Both the position numbers and the translations under genes were made by a program. From DATKKX01 sp035542775 (lineage in GTDB: Bacteria > Planctomycetota > Phycisphaerae > UBA1845 > UTPLA1), in contig DATKKX010000303.1 in NCBI GenBank assembly GCA_035542775.1, positions 1 to 33,602 of the forward strand: a stretch of 33,602 nucleotides of DNA. The letters are read 5' to 3'. The notes beneath the pieces are model-generated. The model worked only from the letters and a program-made list of their open reading frames with translations. It did no database searches and was not told where the DNA came from. Positions 18,121 through 25,311 of this stretch are shown here, in pieces. Every line of letters starts with the position of its first letter. Within the stretch, counting starts at the first letter, position 1.

Positions 18121-18969
18121 ATGCCGGAGAGCATTATCCCGATTCGCGTGGGGCATTCGCCGGACCCGGATGATGCGTTCATGTTCTACGCCTTGGCCAA
18201 GGGCACGATCGATACGGGACCGTACCGGTTCTCGCATGAAATGGCCGACATCGAGACGCTGAACCGCCGGGCGGAGAGCGGGGAGCTCGAGGTGACGGCG
18301 ATCTCCATCCACGCTTATCCCTTCGTCCACGAACGGTACGCTTTGCTCGGTTGCGGGTGCAGCATGGGGGATGGCTACGGGCCGATGGTGGTGGCGCGAG
18401 AGCCCGTGATGCTCAGCGATCTGCGGGGCAAGACGATCGCGGTGCCGGGTGAGCGGACGACGGCGTTTCTGGCGCTGAATCTGTGCCTGGGGGCGGGCAC
18501 GTTCAAGTATCGCGTGGTGATGTTCGACGAGATTCCCGGCGAGGTGGCTGCGGGGCGGGTGGATGCCGGACTGATCATCCACGAGGCCCAGTTGACGTAT
18601 AAGCGGGCGGGACTGCACAAAGTCGTGGACGTCGCGGAGTGGTGGGGCGAGCAGACGGGGCTGCCGTTGCCGTTGGGTGGAAACGTGATCCGACGGGACC
18701 TTGGCGAGCGGCGGCTGCACGAGGTGGCCGCGCTGCTGAAGGCCAGCGTCAAATACGGGCTGGCTCATCGCGATGAGGCGGTGGCCTACGCGCTGGAGTT
18801 CGGCCGGGGGCTGGATCTGGCGTTGGCCAACCGGTTCATCGGGATGTACGTGAACAAATGGACGCTGGACTACGGCGAGCGGGGGCGGGCGGCGGTGCGG
18901 ACACTGCTGCGGCGGGGGTTCGAGGCGGGACTGGTGCCAGAGGCGGGGGAAATCAAGTTTGTATGCTAG
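18121..18969 (+). CDS. mqnD: 1,4-dihydroxy-6-naphthoate synthase (futalosine menaquinone pathway)
   Basis: The 282-residue product has the MqnD hallmarks GHSPDPDDAFMFYAL near residue 11, the DIETLNRRA helix, TAISIHAYPFV, LGCGCSMGDGYGPMVV, PGERTTAFLALNL, and GLIIHEAQLTY. MqnD converts cyclic dehypoxanthinylfutalosine to 1,4-dihydroxy-6-naphthoate, so the organism probably makes menaquinone by the futalosine route. The ATG at 18121 follows GAAAGGGGCC; upstream in-frame starts would overlap the lipoprotein gene. The protein has the periplasmic-binding-protein fold but no signal peptide, as expected for a cytoplasmic enzyme. Other mqn genes are not in the window. Confidence 0.93.
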   Translation: MPESIIPIRVGHSPDPDDAFMFYALAKGTIDTGPYRFSHEMADIETLNRRAESGELEVTAISIHAYPFVHERYALLGCGCSMGDGYGPMVVAREPVMLSDLRGKTIAVPGERTTAFLALNLCLGAGTFKYRVVMFDEIPGEVAAGRVDAGLIIHEAQLTYKRAGLHKVVDVAEWWGEQTGLPLPLGGNVIRRDLGERRLHEVAALLKASVKYGLAHRDEAVAYALEFGRGLDLALANRFIGMYVNKWTLDYGERGRAAVRTLLRRGFEAGLVPEAGEIKFVC

Positions 18970-18981
18970 CGGGGCGAGGGT

Positions 18982-19012
18982 CACCACGAAGCACACAAAG
19001 AGCACGAAGAAA
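18982..19012 (+). repeat. CACGAAG-type repeat, copy 1
   Basis: A 31-base segment made of CACGAAG-like words (CACCACGAAGCACACAAAG...) begins 13 bases after the mqnD stop. It matches the inverse of the copy at 19127-19157 in 26 of 31 positions. Confidence 0.6.
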
Positions 19013-19126
19013 TGACAATAGGGTGTACATGCGCGCTGTCCGGACACCGTGGGGCTTTTTGCGGGTATGGCCCGATTGCGTGAGCAGACCGGCTGGCGCC
19101 GGAGGAATCATGGTCACAGTCTCATA

Positions 19127-19157
19127 TTCCTTCGTGGGCTTCGTGTCCTTCGTGGTG
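19127..19157 (-). repeat. CACGAAG-type repeat, copy 2 (inverted)
   Basis: On the minus strand this reads CACCACGAAGGACACGAAG... and it lies 4 bases past the stop codon of the DUF89 gene. With copy 1 it brackets 114 bases in inverted orientation. Repeats of this wording occur between genes in many environmental planctomycete sequences, as far as I recall. Confidence 0.6.
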
Positions 19158-19161
19158 GGCT

Positions 19162-20235
19162 TCAATGCGGCATTGGGGCTGCGGGGTCAAAGCGGAAGAT
19201 GGGGTCGAAAAGGCTGACGCCGAGGACGCTCGCGACCATGCGATCCTTGATGAGAGCGAGCTTGACGGTGTCCACGGTGAAGCGGGCGTCGTAGTTGCTC
19301 TCGATGGCGCGGCCCATGCCTTCGAGAATCAGCAGATCGCTGGTGGCGGCGGCATCGCAGCACTCCGGCGACAGGTCGGTGAGGTCGATGAGGGGGGCGG
19401 CGCAGCCTGATTCCACGACGGTAATTTGATGCGTCCAGATGTACTCGCGAAGGCGGGCATCCAGCCGCGCGCAGGTTGCCAGGAGTGCCCGCAACTCAGT
19501 GGCGGTGACGTCATTGAGCGCCGGCTGAGTGTTGGCGGCCAGCACGACACGGGCGCCGAGGCCGGTCAGGTAACGGGCCAGGGGAAGGACGCCGAGGACG
19601 ACGTCGGGGCCACAATTGTCGACGAAGGCGAGCGCTTGCCGATAGGGCGGCTTTGCGCTTTCCAGCCGGGCTTGCCAGGCGTCGAGGTCGTCGACCGGCC
19701 AGTGGCGGGGGCCGATGTTGTCGCGCGCGGCGAGGAAGTCGAAGGTGCCCTCGCCGAAGGCGTCCACCGCCGCCTTGGAGCCCATGTCGAAGAGGTTGCC
19801 GGCAAAAAGGCCGCGGATGAGTTTTTCCAGACGCCGGGCGGGCGGCGTGGCGTCGATGTCGCGGAGCACACCGCCGAGCGATTGAAGAGCTAGCTCGTTC
19901 TCGCGGCGCTTGAGCTCCGCGAAAGGATCGGGAAAGCCATGGGCCGCGAACTGCTCTTCGCGGAAGATGGTCAGCTCGAGGACGGTCAGCTTTCCGCGAC
20001 GGGCGGGGTCGCGGCGCAGCTCGGCGAGCCCGGCGAGGTAGTCCGCGGCGAAGCGGTCCCAATCAGGCCGATCGCTCAGCAGCCCGTCGCCGGGCATCGG
20101 CAAATCGGCGAGCGTTTCCAGGTGGGCCTCAAACAGCTTGAGCCAGTATTCGCGCACTTCCTCGCCGTCGGTCAGCAGGTTCTGGATGCAGGGCCGGTAG
20201 CGGGCGGGGTCGGCGATCAGTGGGCAGGTTGGCAT
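19162..20235 (-). CDS. DUF89 / damage-control phosphatase family protein
   Basis: The 357-residue product carries DUF89 motifs in order: an N-terminal helical part, RGLFAGNLFDMGSKAA near 140-155, the metal site FVDNCGPDVVLGVLPLARYL near 205-224, ANTQPALNDVT with the conserved Asn-Asp, and LILEGMGRAIESN with the Gly-Met-Gly turn. These resemble the DUF89 domain fused to pantothenate kinase in eukaryotic PANK4, which removes phosphate from damaged 4'-phosphopantetheine. Here it is a stand-alone protein, and no kinase gene is nearby. The ATG at 20235 was chosen over a GTG one codon earlier. Substrate is inferred from family only. Confidence 0.85.
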   Translation of the reverse strand: MPTCPLIADPARYRPCIQNLLTDGEEVREYWLKLFEAHLETLADLPMPGDGLLSDRPDWDRFAADYLAGLAELRRDPARRGKLTVLELTIFREEQFAAHGFPDPFAELKRRENELALQSLGGVLRDIDATPPARRLEKLIRGLFAGNLFDMGSKAAVDAFGEGTFDFLAARDNIGPRHWPVDDLDAWQARLESAKPPYRQALAFVDNCGPDVVLGVLPLARYLTGLGARVVLAANTQPALNDVTATELRALLATCARLDARLREYIWTHQITVVESGCAAPLIDLTDLSPECCDAAATSDLLILEGMGRAIESNYDARFTVDTVKLALIKDRMVASVLGVSLFDPIFRFDPAAPMPH

Positions 20236-20298
20236 CACTCATCGTATACCTGATCTCGAACCAGCGGGCAAGGAAGACGGGTGGCAGAGGTCGTAGGA

Positions 20299-20330
20299 GA
20301 CGGAGGTGCGTCGAGGACGCGCCCTACGCT
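20299..20330. repeat. Dispersed hairpin repeat, copy 1
   Basis: The segment GACGGAGGTGCGTCGAGGAC and its continuation forms a hairpin, GGTGCGTC with GACGCGCC around a GAG loop (20305-20323). It matches the copy at 23460-23491 in nearly every position. Both copies are followed by a loose GATGAA/GATAAG-rich tail. Confidence 0.65.
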
Positions 20331-20523
20331 GGATCCAAGGGTGCGGAACGGACACAGGCTGAGGATAAGGGATGAGGTGCGGATCAGAGGCGGTGAATGC
20401 GCAGGCGGTGTACGGCTGGGAAGCGACACGGGTGGCGTCCCGCTTCTGTTGTCCATACGTGCGAGAGCGAACCGGCGTCCTGGTGGTGTCAAAACCGGCT
20501 GTGTGCCTGTCTCACACTCGGGA

Positions 20524-21846
20524 TCACCCAGCCAGCATTGCGTCGACAAATGGCTGGATGTCGGCCCCGTCTGCAGCGCCGGAGCGGTCGATATCCGCAG
20601 CGGTGACGCGGCACCAGTCGGCGTCCTCGCCGAGAAGAACCGAGACAAACAGGTCCACGTCCGCCAGGTCGACACCACCGTCCCCGTTCAGGTCGCCGCG
20701 GGGCGGTCCCCAGCGGGCCCAGCGCGACGCGACGTGGTCACCGGCGGTGTTGAAGCTGCCGCCCGCGATCACCTCGCCGTTGAAGACCGTCAGGGCCCAA
20801 ACGCCGTCGTTCGTCCCGGAGCCCAGCGGCTGCCAGGCGCTGCCGTCCCAGCGGGCGATGTTCTTGCACTCCACGCCGCCGGCGGTCTCGAAGCTGCCTC
20901 CGGCGATCAACTCACCGTTGTAGAGGGTCAGGGCGCCAACGCCGTAGTCCACCCCCGTTCCGAGCGTCTGCCAGCTCGTGCCGTTCCAGCGGGCGATGTT
21001 GTTGCATTCCACGCCGCCGGCGGTTGTGAACATGCCTCCGGCGATCAACTCGCCGTTGTAGACGATGAGGGCGGAAACGTACCCGGAGTAATCACCGTCG
21101 AACATGCCCGAGCCCAGCGGCTGCCAATCGCTGCCATTCCAGCGGGCAATCGCATTGCACTCCACGCCGCCAGCGGTGGCGAGGTGGCCTCCCGCGATCA
21201 ACTCGCCGTTGTACACCGTCAGGGCGTAGACGAAACCGGCGTAAGTCCCTTCGAATATTCCCGAGCCCAGCGGCTGCCAGCTCGATCCGTTCCAGCGGGC
21301 GATCCCGTTGCACTGCACGCCGCCAGCAGACGTGAATAAGCCCGCCGCGATTAGTTCGCCGTTGTACACCGTCAGGGTTTCAACTCTGCTATTCCCCCCC
21401 GAAAAGCCCGTCCCCAGCGGCCGCCAGTCGGTGCCGTTCCAGCGGGCGATGTTATTGCACTCCACGCTGCCGGCGGTGGTGAACATGCCCCCCGCAATCA
21501 GCTCGCTGTTGTAGACCGTCAGGGCGAGGACGACAGCGTACTCGTCCATTCCTGTCCCGAGCGTCTGCCAGTTCGCGCCGTTCCAGCGGGCGATATACTT
21601 GGCGGTGACGTAGCCAGCGTCATAGAACTCTCCCCCCGCAATTGGCTCACCGTTGAAAACCGTCAGGGCACAAACAGCGGTGTTCATCCCCGGCTCCATC
21701 TCCGTTTCCAGCGGCTGCCAGTTTGTGCCGTTCCAGCGGGCGATGTATTTCACGTCGGCACCGCCGGCGGTGGTGAACTCGCCCCCCGCGATCAGTTGGC
21801 CGTTGAAGACGTTGAGCGAATTGATCGTCCCGGCCCTCGATACCAT
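20524..21846 (-). CDS. IARWNG-repeat protein, C-terminal half with dockerin tail (continues the 21910-22932 frame past an in-frame TAG)
   Basis: This 440-residue open frame is in the same reading frame as 21910-22932, and the only break between them is one TAG. It holds about eight 45-50-residue repeats of the form IARWNG..W..LG.G....AL.VYNGELIAGG.F.TAGG, which resemble Rax2-like/delta-60 beta-propeller repeats. The last 60 residues are a dockerin-like tail with two calcium-binding loops, DLNGDGGVDLADVDLF and DIDRSGAADGADIQPF. It has no signal peptide and no ribosome-binding site at its first ATG (21846), so it is very unlikely to be a gene on its own. Treated as one gene, the product would be about 802 residues, secreted, and tethered or sorted by its tail. 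Confidence 0.75.
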   Translation of the reverse strand: MVSRAGTINSLNVFNGQLIAGGEFTTAGGADVKYIARWNGTNWQPLETEMEPGMNTAVCALTVFNGEPIAGGEFYDAGYVTAKYIARWNGANWQTLGTGMDEYAVVLALTVYNSELIAGGMFTTAGSVECNNIARWNGTDWRPLGTGFSGGNSRVETLTVYNGELIAAGLFTSAGGVQCNGIARWNGSSWQPLGSGIFEGTYAGFVYALTVYNGELIAGGHLATAGGVECNAIARWNGSDWQPLGSGMFDGDYSGYVSALIVYNGELIAGGMFTTAGGVECNNIARWNGTSWQTLGTGVDYGVGALTLYNGELIAGGSFETAGGVECKNIARWDGSAWQPLGSGTNDGVWALTVFNGEVIAGGSFNTAGDHVASRWARWGPPRGDLNGDGGVDLADVDLFVSVLLGEDADWCRVTAADIDRSGAADGADIQPFVDAMLAG

Positions 21847-22545
21847 CTGCGGCTCGCAAATGCAATCCGGATTCCCGCACCAGCATGGATCACTCCAGTC
21901 CTCGCCCTCCTACCACATTCCGCCGCCCACCGGCTGCCAGGCGCTGCCGTCCCAGCGGGCGATGCCGTTCAGAGTGACACCATCGGCAGTTGTGAACGAA
22001 CCCCCGGCAAGCAGGTCTCCGTTGTGGACGGTCAGAGAGAGAACGCTGCCATCGGTTCCCGTGGCCATCGCCTGCCAGTCCGTACCGTTCCAGCGGGCGA
22101 TGTTGTTGCATGGTACGCCGCCGGCGGCGGTGAAAGAGCCCCCGACGATCAGTTCACCATTGTGGACTGTCAGGGCCGTCACGCAGGGGGTGGTTCCGCC
22201 GCTCACCCCGGTCCCCAGCGGCTGCCAGGCGCTGCCGTTCCAGCGGGCGATGTGGTTGCACTCCACACCGCCGGCGGTGGTGAACCTGCCTCCTGCAATC
22301 AGCTCACCGTTGTAGACCGTCAGGGCGGCGACGCTGGCAAAAAACGATGATCCCCCGCTCACTCCGTCTCCCAGCGGCTGCCAGGCACTGCCATTCCAGC
22401 GGGCAATCTGGCTGTATCCCTCATCGCCGATGGCCCAGAAATCGCCCCCCGCGATCAATTCGCCGTTGTAGACGGCCAGGGCGTAGACGAAGCTGTTCAT
22501 CCCTTCCCCCAGCGGCAGCCACTTCGTGCCGTTCCAGCGAGCGAT
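20725..22545 (-). repeat. Coding tandem repeats of about 135-160 bp (IARWNG units)
   Basis: About twelve tandem units encode IARWNG-type modules. DNA similarity is visible in recurrent phrases such as CCAGCGGGCGAT and GATCAACTCGCCGTTGTA on the plus strand. Units vary in length because of insertions at the loop after the LG.G motif, consistent with old duplication and later divergence. Confidence 0.85.
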
Positions 22546-22932
22546 GCAGTCCATCTCGACGTAGTGGTCGTGGTCGTAATATATGGAAAAGAAATATCCT
22601 CCCGCGACCAGCTCGCCGTTGTAAACTGCAAGGGATCCCACCCAGTTAAGGACATCCGGTCCCACCGCCTGCCAACCCGCGCCGTTCCAGCCGGTAAGTG
22701 TGAGGCCCATGTAGTAGCTCGCGACCGCCAACTGTTCCGGATCCGACCCGGGTCCATCGGGGTCCCACGTGGTCATAGCGTACACAGTGCCCTTCGGAGC
22801 CGGCAGAGCCTGCCCCGGCCCGGTCAGCCACTGCGGCTTGCAATCGGCCGACGCGATTCGGCCGGTTGCTCCCACCAGTACGAGGGCCACGAGAAACAAC
22901 TTGCCGACGCTCATTCGGATTTCTTGGTTCAC
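21910..22932 (-). CDS. IARWNG-repeat secreted protein, N-terminal half ending at an in-frame TAG
   Basis: The GTG at 22932 has AAGGAAGG upstream. The product starts with a signal peptide (MSVGKLFLVALVLVGATGRIASA, cleavage after ASA). It then carries one degenerate and five regular repeats of the IARWNG..W..LG.G / VYNGELIAGG type, and stops at TAG 21912-21910 just after WQPVGGGMW. The repeat pattern resumes 22 codons later in the same frame, after a Cys-rich insert (SDPCWCGNPDCIC). The missing dockerin tail is on the other side of the stop. The simplest reading is a nonsense mutation or a sequencing error in an 802-codon gene. The function of the family is not established; it is presumably extracellular. 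Confidence 0.8.
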   Translation of the reverse strand: MNQEIRMSVGKLFLVALVLVGATGRIASADCKPQWLTGPGQALPAPKGTVYAMTTWDPDGPGSDPEQLAVASYYMGLTLTGWNGAGWQAVGPDVLNWVGSLAVYNGELVAGGYFFSIYYDHDHYVEMDCIARWNGTKWLPLGEGMNSFVYALAVYNGELIAGGDFWAIGDEGYSQIARWNGSAWQPLGDGVSGGSSFFASVAALTVYNGELIAGGRFTTAGGVECNHIARWNGSAWQPLGTGVSGGTTPCVTALTVHNGELIVGGSFTAAGGVPCNNIARWNGTDWQAMATGTDGSVLSLTVHNGDLLAGGSFTTADGVTLNGIARWDGSAWQPVGGGMW

Positions 22933-23075
22933 AGCTCACCTTCCTTTGACAAGATGTGGCAGCGAGATCCGCCGCTGGGTGCGGTCACGCTGCTGTTGTC
23001 ACGCGCCGATGACCGCGAAAGCGGCTTCATATGCCCCGATCGTCAAGCGGCAGGCAGCAAGTCGCGCGCGTCCGT

Positions 23076-23186
23076 TCAGGGCACGGGCAGGTTCACGAAC
23101 GGTTGGATGTCCACGTGCTCGGCCTGCCCGGCGCGGTTCAGGTCGGTCCGATGAACATCGCCGTCCGGAAATGTTGCCGCTGCCAT
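23076..23186 (-). pseudogene. Remnant of a dockerin-type C-terminal tail
   Basis: The minus strand reads PDGDVHRTDLNRAGQAEHVD and then IQPFVNLPVP before a TGA. This matches the last lines of the neighbouring dockerin tail (VTAADIDRSGAADGADIQPFV) in spacing and key residues: D.(N/D)RAG, then D-IQPFV. Only 36 codons are open, with a stop just upstream of the ATG at 23186. It is probably what remains of a third dockerin-bearing gene, or of a duplication of the neighbour's end. Confidence 0.55.
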
Positions 23187-23413
23187 GGTCAGATCGGTAG
23201 ATCATATTATCCGAAAACGGCGTCAGGCTCAAGGATTTTGTGGCTCGATCCGGCGATGTTTGCACTGGAACCGTTTCATTCTCCCAGCACTCAAGTATCC
23301 GGCGCACTTGATATGTGCACTCCCCGATTGGCATACAGAGAGTCCCTTGGCTGCGTGCGAGCGTTCGCCAACGAGTGACGCTCTTCATCTCGCTGTGGGA
23401 TAGAGTCCGTCTC

Positions 23414-23453
23414 TCGCGATGCGTGGCGTGGTTCTTTCCCTTACGCATCGCGA
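23414..23453. repeat. Inverted repeat, 11-bp perfect stem
   Basis: TCGCGATGCGT at 23414-23424 pairs perfectly with ACGCATCGCGA at 23443-23453 around an 18-base loop. It ends 6 bases before dispersed repeat copy 2. Confidence 0.6.
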
Positions 23454-23459
23454 ATAGGG

Positions 23460-23491
23460 GACGGAGGTGCGTCGAGGACGCACCCTGCGTC
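23460..23491. repeat. Dispersed hairpin repeat, copy 2
   Basis: GGTGCGTC (23466-23473) pairs perfectly over 8 bp with GACGCACC (23477-23484) around GAG. The copy lies 68 bases beyond the 3' end of the transglutaminase-like gene, and copy 1 also lies beyond the 3' end of a dockerin gene. Confidence 0.65.
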
Positions 23492-23559
23492 GGGCACGGC
23501 AGGTGGAGCGCCAAGGATGAAAGATGAAGCATAAGCGATGAAAGGGCGCGGGGCAGCTA

Positions 23560-25002
23560 TCACGAGCCCGCGATGAGTCGCTGCACGAAGGGGCGGACGT
23601 CGAGGCCGTTGATCTGGCCGTCGCCGTTGGCGTCGGCGGCGAGGAGAGAGCAGTCGGCATGCTGGCTCTCGTAGTCGGCGGGATCGGTGAGCGCCAGCAC
23701 GAAGGGCTCGATGTCGAAAACGCCCACCGTTTCATCGCAGTTCAAGTCGCAGGTCAGCAACGGCCAGCGATCGATCGTCATCGTGTCGCTGAATGTGCCG
23801 GACGCCGTTTGCACCTGAGCCACAACACTGTTGACGCCAAGCGCGAGCGTCACGCGAGCGGTGAAGTGACCATCCGTGACGCTGCATGGAACGCTGTTGA
23901 TCGTCGCGGCGACGATGCCTCCGCAGGGCGTGGCGGCAGTGACATCGAGGGTCGGCTTGCGGGTGTAGGTCCAGGTCGGAGGGGCGATGATGTACACGTT
24001 CTCGGAGTTGGTCGCACGGGCACTGCCTTCGGGCACGTTTCTGATGCCGGCGCCGGGGATGGTCATGAGCTGATACGGATGGCAGTAGTCGCGCGATTCT
24101 CCGCCGGTGATGGGGATGGAGACGAAGTGGCTGAAGTCGGGGCAGGCGAGATAGCTGAAGGTGGCGTCGAAGTACATCCAGCGGTCGGCAATGTAGACCA
24201 TCGCATACATGTGCTGGCTGTAGCGGAGCTCCCAGCGGGTTTCGCCGATGCCGATGCGGTCGCGCGGGATGCCTGTCCGGTAGAGGATGGTGGTGAGCAA
24301 CTGGGCGCGGCTCATGCAGGTGCCCCAGGGGATGAAGCCGTAGGTGTTGTAGGTGAGGGCAATGCGGTAGATCGACGGCCAGCCTGCGGCCATCATGTAG
24401 TTCATCGCGGCCTGCCACGTCGGACTGCTGGGGTTGTAGGAGGCGTGGAGGCGGAGCCATTGCCAGACGGTGGCGATCTTGTTCCACATTTCCACGGGCA
24501 CCGTGGTCTGGTTGGTGCCGGCCCCTACCTGCTGCATGAAGCTGGAGATGGTCGGGTTCTGGGCATCAATATCGGGGAAGTAGGAGGCGTCTTCGTCCAC
24601 CGTGGCGTCTACTCGAAAGCAGTAGGAGCCATCAAATTCATAGCGGCGGAGACCCTGGTTGATCGTCTGGGCCAGGTAGCCGCCGGCGCCGGGGACCAGA
24701 GCGAAGTTCACCACTGCGGGCGGAGTCTGCATAACCACGTCTTTAGAGGCGTAGCCGATGGCTGATGCCAGGACGGTGTAGTCGGTGGCGCTGGGGACGT
24801 TGACCTGGTAATCGCCGGTTGCATTGGTGGTCGCAGTGTAGGTAGCGGATTCGTTGCCGACCGTGATGGTTGCACCGGCGATGGCGCGGCCTGTCGTCTG
24901 GTCCGTCACATGGCCGGAGAAGATGGCGGCTGGTGCGGTTAGCGGGGCGACAAAAGTGATGGCGAAAGCGAGCAAGGCGGCACGGCAGCGAGAAGACCCC
25001 AT
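23560..25002 (-). CDS. Secreted transglutaminase-like protein with carboxypeptidase-regulatory-like and dockerin-like domains
   Basis: The 480-residue product has a signal peptide (RAALLAFAITFVAPLTAPAA). A CarboxypepD_reg-like beta-sandwich follows at about 27-102 (GHVTDQTTGRAIAGATITVG, then GDYQVNVP). The transglutaminase-like core has Cys229 in WGTCMSRAQ, His264 in SQHMYAMV and Asp279 in MYFDATF, spaced as in the protease/transglutaminase triad. A dockerin-like tail has loops DLNCDETVGVFDIEPF and DANGDGQINGLDVRPF. It is probably exported and sorted or attached by the tail; whether the core is a protease or cross-linker is unknown. The ATG at 25002 has GAGAGG about 8 bases upstream, and a promoter lies at 25097-25126. 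Confidence 0.85.
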   Translation of the reverse strand: MGSSRCRAALLAFAITFVAPLTAPAAIFSGHVTDQTTGRAIAGATITVGNESATYTATTNATGDYQVNVPSATDYTVLASAIGYASKDVVMQTPPAVVNFALVPGAGGYLAQTINQGLRRYEFDGSYCFRVDATVDEDASYFPDIDAQNPTISSFMQQVGAGTNQTTVPVEMWNKIATVWQWLRLHASYNPSSPTWQAAMNYMMAAGWPSIYRIALTYNTYGFIPWGTCMSRAQLLTTILYRTGIPRDRIGIGETRWELRYSQHMYAMVYIADRWMYFDATFSYLACPDFSHFVSIPITGGESRDYCHPYQLMTIPGAGIRNVPEGSARATNSENVYIIAPPTWTYTRKPTLDVTAATPCGGIVAATINSVPCSVTDGHFTARVTLALGVNSVVAQVQTASGTFSDTMTIDRWPLLTCDLNCDETVGVFDIEPFVLALTDPADYESQHADCSLLAADANGDGQINGLDVRPFVQRLIAGS

Positions 25003-25096
25003 GGTTTTTCCTCTCCGATGGCAGGTTCTCTGAGGTCGAACAGGGTGGCCGGCGAGGGAGTGCGGCACCACCATGCCCAGCATTAGTACAGGATAC

Positions 25097-25126
25097 AACA
25101 TACCCGATTAGAAGAGGTCATGTCAA
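25097..25126 (-). promoter_or_regulatory. Probable sigma70-type promoter of the transglutaminase-like gene
   Basis: TTGACA (25126-25121) and TATGTT (25102-25097) are separated by 18 bases. The predicted start lies near 25090, about 88 bases before the ATG at 25002. Confidence 0.55.
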
Positions 25127-25256
25127 ATGCGGATGGACCAGCGAAGTCGGCGAGCGCGCATGGTTGTTGTTGGAATTCGGCACGTCCGGGCACGGGCTAT
25201 TAGCCGGCGCCACACTGGCTTGGAGCGAGATCTAACGGCGCCGATTCCGTTTGGTC

Positions 25257-25262
25257 TATAAT
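25257..25262 (+). promoter_or_regulatory. Perfect -10 box (TATAAT) before the HEAT-repeat gene
   Basis: TATAAT at 25257-25262 overlaps the first in-frame ATG of the gene, so transcripts starting near 25269 could not use that codon. No good -35 box is seen at the usual distance, so confidence is limited. Confidence 0.4.
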
Positions 25263-25311
25263 GATGGTCATGATGCTGGCTGAAGGGACATTGCTGTTGA
25301 AAGGGGGGACC

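Larger units (their letters stand above)
22933..23559. other. Gene-free stretch with a gene remnant, a hairpin and a dispersed repeat
   Basis: These 627 bases hold a dockerin-tail remnant (23076-23186), an 11-bp stem with an 18-base loop (23414-23453), and dispersed repeat copy 2 (23460-23491) with its GATGAA-rich tail near 23515-23545. No intact gene is supported. Confidence 0.6.

Noticed and set aside
21910..21912. TAG decoded as pyrrolysine
   Set aside because: Nothing in the window suggests pyl genes, the protein is not a methylamine methyltransferase, and a point mutation or base-call error is simpler.
20725..22545. Regularly spaced repeats as a possible CRISPR array
   Set aside because: Units are 135-160 bp, diverged and fully coding in one frame; the spacing reflects protein repeats.
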